DNA of 64,000 bases from M3007 sp031425155. GTDB taxonomy: Bacteria; Bacteroidota; Bacteroidia; Chitinophagales; Saprospiraceae. This document shows positions 51,963-59,727 of this stretch, in pieces (the stretch's first letter is position 1; every line of letters begins with the position of its first letter). Under the pieces are notes generated by a model that saw nothing but the letters and a program-made list of their open reading frames with translations, was not told the origin of the DNA and did not search any database. Position numbers and translations under genes: made by a program. The stretch spans positions 62,001 to 126,000 of the forward strand of contig JANPIV010000107.1 in assembly GCA_031425155.1 (NCBI GenBank). Direction: 5' to 3'.

Positions 51963-53276
51963 ATGTCCACCGTCCCACCGATCATTATTGAAAAAAATAA
52001 TCGCCGTACTATCAATGCGTGGGCGTTTTTTGACTGGGCCAATAGTGCCTATGCCCTGGTCATTACGGTGGCGATCTTTCCCGGCTATTTCCTGGAAATG
52101 ACCAATGATACGGTGAATATTCTAGGCTATCGCATGTCGGATAGTACGCTCTATGCCTGGAGTATTTCGCTGGCTTACCTGGTGATCGCTGCGTTGTCGC
52201 CGCTGCTGTCGGGCATTGCCGATTACGGAGGGCATAAGAAGAAATTCATGCGGTTTTTTACGATGCTGGGAGCCCTGGCCTGTATTTCGCTGTTGTTTTT
52301 TACCGGCATGAAAACGCTTTGGGTGGGTGTATTGGGCTTCATTCTGGCCACAGTGGGCTTTGCGGGCGGCATCGTTTTCTATAATTCTTATCTGCCGCTT
52401 ATTGCCACCGAAGATCGCTACGACGATGTGAGTGCCCGTGGCTTTAGTTTTGGGTTCATCGGTAGCGTTATTTTACTGCTGGTCAATCTGGTCATCATTA
52501 TGCACTACGACTGGTTCGGTTTTTCCGACGGACTGCGGGCGGTGCCCACGGCTTTTGTGATGGTCGGCCTGTGGTGGATCGGTTTTTCACAGATTCCGCT
52601 GCGCCGTCTGCCCGCCGATCAGCCACCGCTGTCGCAGGAAAATCTGGTATCCAAAGGCTATCAGGAACTAAACAAGGTGTGGAAGACGCTGCGCCACGAC
52701 CGGAATACGCTGGCTTTTCTGGCCGCCTTTTTCTGTTATAATGCCGGGGTGCAAACGGTGCTGTTTCTGGCCGCCACGTTTGCCGAAAAAGAGCTGCATT
52801 TCAGCTCTTCCGGCCTGATTGTGCTGGTGCTTATTTTACAGATCGTGGCCATCGGCGGGGCCTGGTTATCGTCGCGGCTGTCGCAGAGAAAGGGGAATAA
52901 ATTTTCCATTATGGCCATGCTTTTTATTTGGACGGGCATCTGCATCACCGGTTATTTTGTGCAGACTGGGGCGGATTTTTATACACTGGCGGCCGGCGTA
53001 GGGCTGGTCATGGGTGGCATTCAGTCCCTTTCGCGGGCTACGTATGCCAAACTTTTGCCTGAAAACACACCCGATACGACTTCCTATTTTAGTTTTTATG
53101 ACGTCATGGATAAAGTCTCCACGGTAGCGGGCACCTTTTTATTTGGGGTAGTAGATGCGCTCACGGGCGGTATGCGCAATAGTGTATTGTCGCTGGCAGT
53201 GTTTTTTATTATTAGTCTGTTGGTGCTGGCAACCGTAAAAATACGACGGATGCCTGCCGTACTGCCAGCAGCATAA
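51963..53276 (+). CDS. MFS transporter, UMF1/Atg22-like
   Basis: 437 residues with 12 predicted membrane helices in two six-helix halves. The start motif RTINAWAFFDWANSAYALVI is characteristic of the UMF1 (Atg22-like effluxer) branch of the major facilitator superfamily. Other landmarks are ALSPLLSGIADYGGHKKKFM (the loop 2-3 MFS motif), GGIVFYNSYLPLIA and GGIQSLSRATYAKLLPE. UMF1 relatives are linked to amino-acid efflux in fungi; the bacterial substrate is unknown. Inner membrane. Stands alone between divergent and co-directional neighbours. Confidence 0.92.
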   Translation: MSTVPPIIIEKNNRRTINAWAFFDWANSAYALVITVAIFPGYFLEMTNDTVNILGYRMSDSTLYAWSISLAYLVIAALSPLLSGIADYGGHKKKFMRFFTMLGALACISLLFFTGMKTLWVGVLGFILATVGFAGGIVFYNSYLPLIATEDRYDDVSARGFSFGFIGSVILLLVNLVIIMHYDWFGFSDGLRAVPTAFVMVGLWWIGFSQIPLRRLPADQPPLSQENLVSKGYQELNKVWKTLRHDRNTLAFLAAFFCYNAGVQTVLFLAATFAEKELHFSSSGLIVLVLILQIVAIGGAWLSSRLSQRKGNKFSIMAMLFIWTGICITGYFVQTGADFYTLAAGVGLVMGGIQSLSRATYAKLLPENTPDTTSYFSFYDVMDKVSTVAGTFLFGVVDALTGGMRNSVLSLAVFFIISLLVLATVKIRRMPAVLPAA

Positions 53277-53333
53277 ATCGGCGGAAATCAGCCAAATGAA
53301 ATTTGACAGATAGCCGACATAGTCGCTGACATA

Positions 53334-53366
53334 TTGTGGGTATAATGTTAAATTCGTATAATTTTG
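53334..53366 (+). promoter_or_regulatory. Promoter: TTG (-33) and TAATTTTG (-7)
   Basis: TTG 53334-53336 and TAATTTTG 53359-53366, 22 bp apart. The -7 box covers the alternative TTG start at 53364, supporting the ATG at 53382 as the real start of the T9SS protein. Confidence 0.6.
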
Positions 53367-53381
53367 GGCAAACACAATACG

Positions 53382-56312
53382 ATGACAACGCGTCTGCTAT
53401 CCCTGTTGCCAGTCCTCCTGCTGGCCCTTTCTACTTTTGCCCAACAACAAATATACTTGCCCTGGGAATTCGCTGGTGGGCCACCTTGCCCGGTCCGGGA
53501 TGTCGTGCTGCACGCAGGTATCTTGTATGCTGGCACGGACTGCGGGCTCTATAAAAAGCCGGAGAGCGGAGGTGTGTGGGAGCAGCAGGTGGGTACGCCC
53601 GATTCGACGGTGCTTTTTCTGGCGGCCAATGCCGGGGCGGTGGTGGCGGTGTTCCGGCAGATTGGAGGCTACTATTACACAGGTAATTCTGCCCTCTATT
53701 TTTTCAGTAGCACCGATAATGGTGCCTCTTTCGTGCAGCAATACCGCTATGACTATAACAATTGGTATGATACGTATGGGTATGTTCCTATCCAGACCGA
53801 TTTCTCCCAACTATATGCGTTCGGAGATTCCACTTTCGTACTGGCAGCCCGTCGTTGTGAGTATGGTTGCAAATACGTTCGCGTGGTTTCTACGAATAAT
53901 GGCCAAAACTGGAGTGACGAAGTTTTACCCGGTTTTTATTACAGGCACCCTTTAAATCCTTCTGCGGAGCAGGGTGATACCATAGCCACATTTGACTTCG
54001 ACCAGTTAGTATTGTTTAATGCTGCTGATCTTCAACAATTGGCTGCTATCCCCATCGTTCCACCGCTGGATAGCGCAGTGGCTGGTCTTACCTGGGTCAA
54101 TAATCGGCTTGCAGTAACCTTTGAAAAAGGGAGTTACGCTTATGCGGACACTTTGGGACAACAGTGGATCAGTGGAAGTCTGCCTTTGTCTGGCGTCAAT
54201 GCCTTTTTTTACTACAATAATTATTACTATTGGTGTGCCAGTTCCGGCTTTTATCGTTCGCCCACTATTGGGCCAGTGGTGCTGGAAACGCTGTACGCAC
54301 ACACCGGGCCGTTGGGGGACATCCATAAAGCGCAACGCGGTACTAACGGGTGGTATTTATTGACCAATGGGGTGCTGTTACAGTTGCCCGATGGCTCTAA
54401 TACTGCGCTGCCAGTAACCACTGAAGGAATGGGTCGGGCAGACGGGACTTTGAATAGTTTGCCGGGCCGCCTGATGTTTCGGAGTGATAATGGCTTGTGG
54501 TGGCAATCGCTGGACGCAAATACCTGGAGTATATACGAAAACGAAACGGCGTATCGTCAGCATTTTCAGGATTTTTATGTGGACGACACCTTTTGTCTGG
54601 CCTATGCCAAACCATCGGACTATCAGTCGAGCATTTATCGTTCGGTGGATGGAGGGGTCACCTGGTCATTTTCAATCAATTCTTATGGTTATGGTTTCGT
54701 AAAAAACCTTCGCGATGACCGGGTATATTTCAACAATATTTTCACCTCGGACGGAGGCTTGCATTGGGATACCATCCCGCAATTTTTTTCTCCTACTGCC
54801 GCGCTGGGCGATACGCTGCTGACTAATCTTTATGCAAATGGCGGAAGGCTTAGCTTCGACCATGGGCAAAGTTGGCAGAATCTTTTCTTACCAACCCCAA
54901 GTGCTTCTTATACTGAATATTATGCTTATCCTCTGGTAGGCAATACGCTATATGCCTTTCCTGCTTCATCGCTCCCGGTTTATCGTTTGATTGATTTTGG
55001 TACCACTTGGGAAGTGGTTGGTACAGGCGTGAGCACAAATAGTTTTTTTGGGGCGGGTAGTAGCTATCGTGCCGGCCTGACTACCTGGCTGCATGACGGT
55101 AACACGCTCAGTTTTTTTTCACCTTTGGGCCAGAATTATTTTGTCGTTGAGAATGCCCCTTTCAAAAAAACTGTTTTTCGTCCTGGCTATTATTATGCCC
55201 GCAAGGATTTTGGCCGCATAGTGCAAAAAGACAGTACTGTTTATGCTGCCCGTCAACGCGGTGTCTGGCGGGTTTCGGATTGCTACACGGAGCATCCTTT
55301 GTCCGTGCCGCCGCGCGATACGGCCATCTGTCAGGGCAATGCGGTGGTGTTTCATGGCGATACTTTGCGCACGGCGGGTACTTATGTGCAACGAATACCT
55401 GGCCTGACTACGCTGTGCGATTCTCTGGATGTGCTGCGGTTGCAGGTTAATTTGACCAAGGCCACCTGGTACAAACAAATATGCACAGGTGATACCCTGC
55501 TCTGGAACGGCCAGGCGTATTCAGGCGATGGGACATACATTCAGCAATTATCTAATGCCAACGGCTGCGACAGCAGCGTCACGTTGTATTTGAGTGCTTA
55601 TGCAGGCTGGAGTTCGGCCAGTTATACCCTCTGTGCCGGAGATAGCCTGCAATTGAATGGACAAACCATCTCCGCACCAGGCCAATATACGTTTCATTTA
55701 ACCAGTTTTGCCGGTTGCGATAGTACACTGATGTTAAATGTGTACGACGGACCGGATACACTGGAATACGCGCCAACTATTTGTGCCGGAGCCAGTTACA
55801 TGCTTTTTGACCAAACTTACACGGAGGCTGGCGAATACTGGTTCTCGCGCATTGTACCGTCCAATCCCTGCCCGTTTCTTTACCATGTGCTGCTCACTGT
55901 AAAGCCCGACGAAGCCATCGCGCTGGATACTTTCGTGACGGCTGGCACCGTGATCTATGGGCATACGATCAGCAGCGACACTACTTTCACGGTGCTGGTA
56001 GCTGGCCCCAATAGTTGCGATAAAACCCTGACCATCACGGCCCATACCACAGTTGGGGTGAATGATTTAAATACGCAGCAGGCAGCGCAAGCCTTTCCCA
56101 ATCCTTTCAACGATCAATTGAACTTCCGCTGGCCCATCGGCGAATCTGCGCAAGTGCGGCTATATGATGCACAGGGTCGGCTATGGCGGGAAGCGCGGCT
56201 GGCCGGGCCCACCTCGGTCTGGGAAACGCGCGATTTGCCGACTGGCTTCTATCGGGTAGAAATGCAGGTCGGCGGGCGGCATTTTGCCTGGAAAATGGTG
56301 AAAATGCGTTGA
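53382..56312 (+). CDS. Large secreted T9SS cargo protein with BNR/sortilin-like propeller and CHU-type repeats
   Basis: 976 residues. Signal peptide MTTRLLSLLPVLLLALSTFAQ; about 600 residues of BNR/sortilin-like propeller repeats with Asp-box-like turns (SSTDNGASFVQQY, VSTNNGQNWSDEVL, RSVDGGVTWSFSI). Four ~45-residue modules follow, each with a Cys, a GD or GN turn and a closing GCDS (ICTGDTLLWNGQAYSGDGTY...NGCDS; LCAGDSLQLNGQTISAPGQY...AGCDS), typical of Saprospira/Cytophaga surface proteins. The end (QAFPNPFNDQLNFRWPIGES...FAWKMVKMR) is a T9SS sorting domain. No catalytic site seen; likely a surface or adhesion protein. Confidence 0.85.
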   Translation: MTTRLLSLLPVLLLALSTFAQQQIYLPWEFAGGPPCPVRDVVLHAGILYAGTDCGLYKKPESGGVWEQQVGTPDSTVLFLAANAGAVVAVFRQIGGYYYTGNSALYFFSSTDNGASFVQQYRYDYNNWYDTYGYVPIQTDFSQLYAFGDSTFVLAARRCEYGCKYVRVVSTNNGQNWSDEVLPGFYYRHPLNPSAEQGDTIATFDFDQLVLFNAADLQQLAAIPIVPPLDSAVAGLTWVNNRLAVTFEKGSYAYADTLGQQWISGSLPLSGVNAFFYYNNYYYWCASSGFYRSPTIGPVVLETLYAHTGPLGDIHKAQRGTNGWYLLTNGVLLQLPDGSNTALPVTTEGMGRADGTLNSLPGRLMFRSDNGLWWQSLDANTWSIYENETAYRQHFQDFYVDDTFCLAYAKPSDYQSSIYRSVDGGVTWSFSINSYGYGFVKNLRDDRVYFNNIFTSDGGLHWDTIPQFFSPTAALGDTLLTNLYANGGRLSFDHGQSWQNLFLPTPSASYTEYYAYPLVGNTLYAFPASSLPVYRLIDFGTTWEVVGTGVSTNSFFGAGSSYRAGLTTWLHDGNTLSFFSPLGQNYFVVENAPFKKTVFRPGYYYARKDFGRIVQKDSTVYAARQRGVWRVSDCYTEHPLSVPPRDTAICQGNAVVFHGDTLRTAGTYVQRIPGLTTLCDSLDVLRLQVNLTKATWYKQICTGDTLLWNGQAYSGDGTYIQQLSNANGCDSSVTLYLSAYAGWSSASYTLCAGDSLQLNGQTISAPGQYTFHLTSFAGCDSTLMLNVYDGPDTLEYAPTICAGASYMLFDQTYTEAGEYWFSRIVPSNPCPFLYHVLLTVKPDEAIALDTFVTAGTVIYGHTISSDTTFTVLVAGPNSCDKTLTITAHTTVGVNDLNTQQAAQAFPNPFNDQLNFRWPIGESAQVRLYDAQGRLWREARLAGPTSVWETRDLPTGFYRVEMQVGGRHFAWKMVKMR

Positions 56313-56324
56313 AAATTTAAAAAA

Positions 56325-56526
56325 TGTGGTCAATGCAAATTATGTGGCCAATGGGATGAATGTGGACAATGCGGTGCAGCAATTATCCACATTAATCTCC
56401 TTGGCCACATTCATTTTGGCGAACTACTTTTACGCCGCCTTTTAAAAACGATGTGTCCCATTGGCCACATTCTTTTTTAATTGACCACATTACTCCCATT
56501 GGCCACATTTTTTTTAATTGTCCACA
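56325..56526. repeat. Nine-copy TGTGGNCAA / TTNNCCACA array upstream of fumC
   Basis: TGTGGTCAA 56325-56333, TGTGGCCAA 56343-56351, TGTGGACAA 56361-56369; then inverted TTATCCACA 56383-56391, TTGGCCACA 56401-56409, 56461-56469 and 56499-56507, TTGACCACA 56481-56489, TTGTCCACA 56518-56526. Three copies point one way and six the other. The sequence varies at position 4 and surroundings differ, while the CCACAT end is kept. One copy is a perfect DnaA box. It ends 13 bp before the fumC ATG. Function unknown. Confidence 0.8.
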
Positions 56527-56539
56527 TTTTTTTCCCGAC

Positions 56540-57934
56540 ATGAACTTCCGCATCGAAAAAGACACCATGGGCCAGGTACAAGTGCCCGCCGACGTGTATT
56601 GGGGCGCGCAAACCCAGCGTTCCATTGAGAATTTTGACATTGCCCGCGCCACCAACCGAATGCCCATCGAGATCATCCGCGCTTTTGCTTATTTGAAAAA
56701 AGCGGCGGCCCTTACCAACCTCGAGGCAGGCGTATTATCGCAGGAAAAAAGCGACCGCATCGGGCAGGTCTGCGACGAAATACTGGCCGGAAAACTGGAC
56801 GATCAGTTCCCGCTCGTGGTCTGGCAAACTGGCTCCGGCACCCAGAGCAACATGAACGCCAACGAGGTGATCGCCTACCGCGCCCACGTGCTCAGTGGTG
56901 GCCAACTGCATGACGAGAAAAAATCGGTGCATCCCAACGACGATGTAAACAAGTCCCAGTCTTCCAACGACACTTTCCCGACCGCCATGCACATTGCGGC
57001 CTACAAAATGCTGGTGGAAGTGACCATTCCGGGTTTGGAAAAATTGCGTAACACCTTGAAAGCCAAGTCCGAAGCCTTCATGGACGTGGTCAAGATCGGA
57101 CGCACCCACTTCATGGATGCCACGCCGCTCACGCTCGGTCAGGAATTCAGCGGCTACGTGGCCCAGCTCGATCATGGACTGCGTACGGTCCGCAATTCGC
57201 TGGTTCACTTGAGCGAACTCGCCCTCGGCGGCACAGCGGTCGGCACCGGCATCAATACGCCGCCGGGTTATTCGGAAAATGTGGCCCGCCACATTGCCAC
57301 GCTCACCGGCCTGCCGTTCATCACCGCGCCCAACAAATTCGAGGCTTTGGCCGCCCACGATGGCATCGTAGAGGCCCACGGTGCCCTTAAAACGGTGGCC
57401 GTCAGCCTCATGAAGATCGCCAACGACGTGCGGATGCTTTCTTCTGGTCCACGTTCCGGCATCGGCGAAATCCATATTCCCGACAATGAACCCGGCTCCA
57501 GTATTATGCCCGGCAAGGTGAATCCGACGCAGTGCGAGGCCCTCACGATGGTGGTCGCGCAGGTGCTCGGCAATGACGTGGCCATCAATATCGGCGGTGC
57601 GACCGGGCATTTTGAACTCAATGTGTTCAAGCCGGTAATGATCTATAATTTCCTGCATTCGGCGCGGTTGATCGGTGAAGCCTGCGTTTCTTTCAATGAC
57701 AAATGTGCCGTGGGCATTGAACCAATTAAGGACAATATTGCCAAACACGTGCAGAACTCGTTGATGCTGGTCACGGCTTTGAATACCAAAATCGGCTATT
57801 ACAAGGCGGCGGAAATTGCCCAAACCGCACACAAGGAAGGCTCTACTTTGAAAGAAACGGCGGTTCGATTGGGCTACCTCACGGCGGAAGAATTTGATGC
57901 CTGGGTGAAGCCGGAGGAAATGGTGGGTCGCTGA
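56540..57934 (+). CDS. fumC: Class II fumarate hydratase
   Basis: 464 residues from ATG 56540 (MNFRIEKDTMGQVQVPADVYWGAQTQRS), the usual family start; an upstream in-frame extension is only translated repeat sequence. Hydrates fumarate to malate in the TCA cycle; cytoplasmic homotetramer. Seen: GSGTQSNMNANEV, the catalytic His in KIGRTHFMDATPLTLGQEF, and the SS loop GSSIMPGKVNPTQCEA containing the catalytic Ser. NDVAINIGGATGHFELNVFKP confirms fumarase rather than aspartase. The gene is preceded by the TTNNCCACA array and followed by a strong hairpin. Confidence 0.97.
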   Translation: MNFRIEKDTMGQVQVPADVYWGAQTQRSIENFDIARATNRMPIEIIRAFAYLKKAAALTNLEAGVLSQEKSDRIGQVCDEILAGKLDDQFPLVVWQTGSGTQSNMNANEVIAYRAHVLSGGQLHDEKKSVHPNDDVNKSQSSNDTFPTAMHIAAYKMLVEVTIPGLEKLRNTLKAKSEAFMDVVKIGRTHFMDATPLTLGQEFSGYVAQLDHGLRTVRNSLVHLSELALGGTAVGTGINTPPGYSENVARHIATLTGLPFITAPNKFEALAAHDGIVEAHGALKTVAVSLMKIANDVRMLSSGPRSGIGEIHIPDNEPGSSIMPGKVNPTQCEALTMVVAQVLGNDVAINIGGATGHFELNVFKPVMIYNFLHSARLIGEACVSFNDKCAVGIEPIKDNIAKHVQNSLMLVTALNTKIGYYKAAEIAQTAHKEGSTLKETAVRLGYLTAEEFDAWVKPEEMVGR

Positions 57935-57939
57935 GTATT

Positions 57940-57988
57940 GGCGGGTTCAGCCGCCAAAAAGATGGTGAATCGGCGGCTGAACCCGCCG
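57940..57988. terminator. Hairpin after fumC
   Basis: GGCGGGTTCAGCCGCC pairs with GGCGGCTGAACCCGCC across a ~17-nt loop; perfect 16-bp G/C-rich stem 6 bp after the stop. No T-run, so it may also be a repeat. Confidence 0.7.
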
Positions 57989-58013
57989 GTATAGGGTTTG
58001 TCCTGTAATAGCA

Positions 58014-58166
58014 ATGTTCGGATACGATGCCACTGGCCGCTTCCTGCAACGTGGTATTTATCCCGCCGGATAGCCGGAATTGACCATTTCCACCACCCAG
58101 CTACCCAACGGATTTTATATATTCAGGATGAAGGACTACCTTGGCAAACTCATCGTGAAACACTAA
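58014..58166 (+). pseudogene. Remnant of a T9SS C-terminal sorting domain
   Basis: In one frame: MFGYDATGRFLQRGIYPAG, an amber stop (58071-58073), then PELTISTTQLPNGFYIFRMK followed by DYLGKLIVKH and a stop at 58164-58166. The D-A-T-G-R element and the LPNGFYIFRM...GKLIVKH ending are exactly those of T9SS type A sorting domains, but no body or signal peptide precedes them: the sequence starts right behind the fumC hairpin. It abuts the VIT1 gene (3-bp gap). A broken leftover of a secreted-protein gene. Confidence 0.75.
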
Positions 58167-58168
58167 AC

Positions 58169-58906
58169 ATGGCCGACTTCCACCTCCATCCACATCATAA
58201 CGACCCGCATCCCCACGACCACCATGAGGAAGAACATTTTACCAATTCGGTCTTCGTGACCGATGTGGTGATCGGCATGGCCGATGGTCTCACAGTGCCT
58301 TTTGCGTTAGCCGCGGGCCTTACCGGCGTGGTGGCGGCTTCGTCCATCGTGCTGACGGCGGGCATCGCGGAGATCGTAGCGGGCTCTATTGCGATGGGCC
58401 TGGGTGGTTTTCTGGCGGGCCAGACCGAGGTGGAGCACTACGATTCGGAACTGGCCCGCGAGTACGACGAGGTGAAACGTGTGCCGGAAGTGGAAAAACG
58501 GGAGATTCGCGAACTGCTGGCCGAATATGGCATCAGTGACACGACTCAGCATCTGGTAGCCAACGAATTGGCGCAGCATCCGGATCGCTGGGTCGATTTT
58601 ATGATGAAATTCGAGTTGAATCTCGAAAAACCCGACGAGCGTCGCGCCGCCAAAAGTGCCCTCACCATTGGCCTGTCCTATGTCGTGGGTGGTCTGATTC
58701 CGCTTTCTCCTTATTTCTTATTTCCTGATTCGCACCAGGCCCTGTTGTATTCTGCTTTCGTAACGCTGGCCTGCCTGTTCGTTTTCGGTTATTTCAAAAG
58801 CAAGGTAACAGGCCAGGCACCGCTCCAGGGTGCTTCGAAAGTAGCCCTGATTGGTACGCTCGCCGCCAGTGCCGCTTATGGCGTAGCCAAACTTTTTGGC
58901 GCCTGA
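58169..58906 (+). CDS. VIT1/CCC1 family transporter (iron/manganese)
   Basis: 245 residues from ATG 58169 (MADFHLHPHH...); the open frame reaches further up, but only through the T9SS remnant in another frame. The N-terminal ~22 residues are His/Asp/Glu-rich (HLHPHHNDPHPHDHHEEEHF), a likely metal-binding segment. The family motifs DVVIGMADGLTVPFALAAGLTG and AGSIAMGLGGFLAGQTEVEHYDSEL, with metal-binding Asp/Met/Glu residues, are intact, as are five membrane helices. It would move Fe2+ or Mn2+ out of the cytoplasm. The dead T9SS tail directly upstream implies a newly formed 5' region. Confidence 0.93.
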   Translation: MADFHLHPHHNDPHPHDHHEEEHFTNSVFVTDVVIGMADGLTVPFALAAGLTGVVAASSIVLTAGIAEIVAGSIAMGLGGFLAGQTEVEHYDSELAREYDEVKRVPEVEKREIRELLAEYGISDTTQHLVANELAQHPDRWVDFMMKFELNLEKPDERRAAKSALTIGLSYVVGGLIPLSPYFLFPDSHQALLYSAFVTLACLFVFGYFKSKVTGQAPLQGASKVALIGTLAASAAYGVAKLFGA

Positions 58907-58946
58907 GCATATTGCATTCGTACATTTTCCCGCATCTTGCAGACTA

Positions 58947-58992
58947 CCAGGATTGGGTATTTGCTCAAATCCTCGCATCCTCAAATCCTCAA
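58947..58992. repeat. Iterated AAATCCTC words before the cytochrome gene
   Basis: AGGATTGGGTATTTGCTCAA is followed by ATCCTCGCATCCTCAAATCC TC-type repeats. Same word class as the dyads at 5741, 30381 and 48775; it lies between the VIT1 stop and the next start. Confidence 0.5.
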
Positions 58993-59010
58993 CTTAAACA
59001 TTTTGCCACC

Positions 59011-59382
59011 ATGAAATTAATACTTCCCTCCGCAACTTTGATTACTGCCTTGATAATCAGCAGCATTTTTGCCCTTCCAAGTTGTAAAAAAGACAAAGAC
59101 CCCAATGATAAAGGCCCGGATTGCAACATTTCCAACGCCGATCTTTCGTACAACAAAAACATGAAAAGCCTCATTGACCGCGTCTGCCTCAGCTGCCACA
59201 GCGGTGCCGGGCCCGGCCCGCGCGACTACCGTACCTTCGCGGGCATCAAGCCGGTGCTGGATAATGGGGAAGTTTTAGAAAGGGTGGTCATCAAAAAAGA
59301 TATGCCCCAGAGCGGCATCACCATGAGCCAGGCGCAGCGCGACAGCGTCAATTGCTGGATCAAAGCCGGCTACCCGCAATAG
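59011..59382 (+). CDS. Small c-type cytochrome lipoprotein
   Basis: 123 residues from ATG 59011. Lipoprotein signal MKLILPSATLITALIISSIFALPSC with Cys in LPSC, followed by a Lys/Asp linker (KKDKDPNDKGPD). Haem motif CLSCH (RVCLSCHSGAGPGP), and a probable axial Met in KKDMPQSGITMS near the end (QRDSVNCWIKAGYPQ). The layout matches the small planctomycete/Bacteroidota cytochrome-c domains used as outer electron carriers. Periplasmic, membrane-tethered. No redox partner gene is adjacent. Confidence 0.88.
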   Translation: MKLILPSATLITALIISSIFALPSCKKDKDPNDKGPDCNISNADLSYNKNMKSLIDRVCLSCHSGAGPGPRDYRTFAGIKPVLDNGEVLERVVIKKDMPQSGITMSQAQRDSVNCWIKAGYPQ

Positions 59383-59554
59383 TGGGCACTGATTGGTAGC
59401 GGCACCCAGATATTTTCTGCCAATATTATTAGTACCGCTTTCCTACGGGACCGGGCAAGGACGAGTATCCTGCCCCCGTCCCGCGTTTCAGTTATGCAGA
59501 AGGCAGGCATTCCCACCGCCATCAATTGCAGGTGCATTTTTCACATAAGCTTAT

Positions 59555-59727
59555 TATCTTTGTCCTTTTCAAACATTGTGTTTGCACAAAGCCAAAAGAA
59601 AAACAAATGTTATCCAAAATTATCCTGGTGTATGGTTGGACATAATGCTTTAATAATCAAATGTTTATTGTGCCTGTAACGGATAACCATTAACCACCTA
59701 ACTTAATCCGAACGTTATTTTGAGAAA
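59555..59727 (+). promoter_or_regulatory. -7 element TATCTTTG and ~165-nt pheT leader
   Basis: TATCTTTG at 59555-59562 matches TAnnTTTG. Transcription from it would give a leader of about 160 nt before pheT, holding two tiny ORFs (MLSKIILVYGWT and MFIVPVTDNH) but no Phe-rich peptide or hairpin-plus-T-run that I can see. The rest of the 59383-59554 gap shows nothing recognisable. Confidence 0.4.

Noticed and set aside
56453..56539. In-frame N-terminal extension of FumC
   Set aside because: It only translates the TTNNCCACA array and does not fit the fumarase N-terminus, which begins at 56540.
57998..58168. In-frame N-terminal extension of the VIT1-family transporter
   Set aside because: Covers the fumC downstream region and the T9SS remnant in another frame; the His-rich start at 58169 is the natural one.
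59494..59679. 61-codon ORF between the cytochrome and pheT genes
   Set aside because: Has a hydrophobic stretch, but composition, lack of homology that I recognise and overlap with a consensus -7 promoter element make it unlikely to be a gene.
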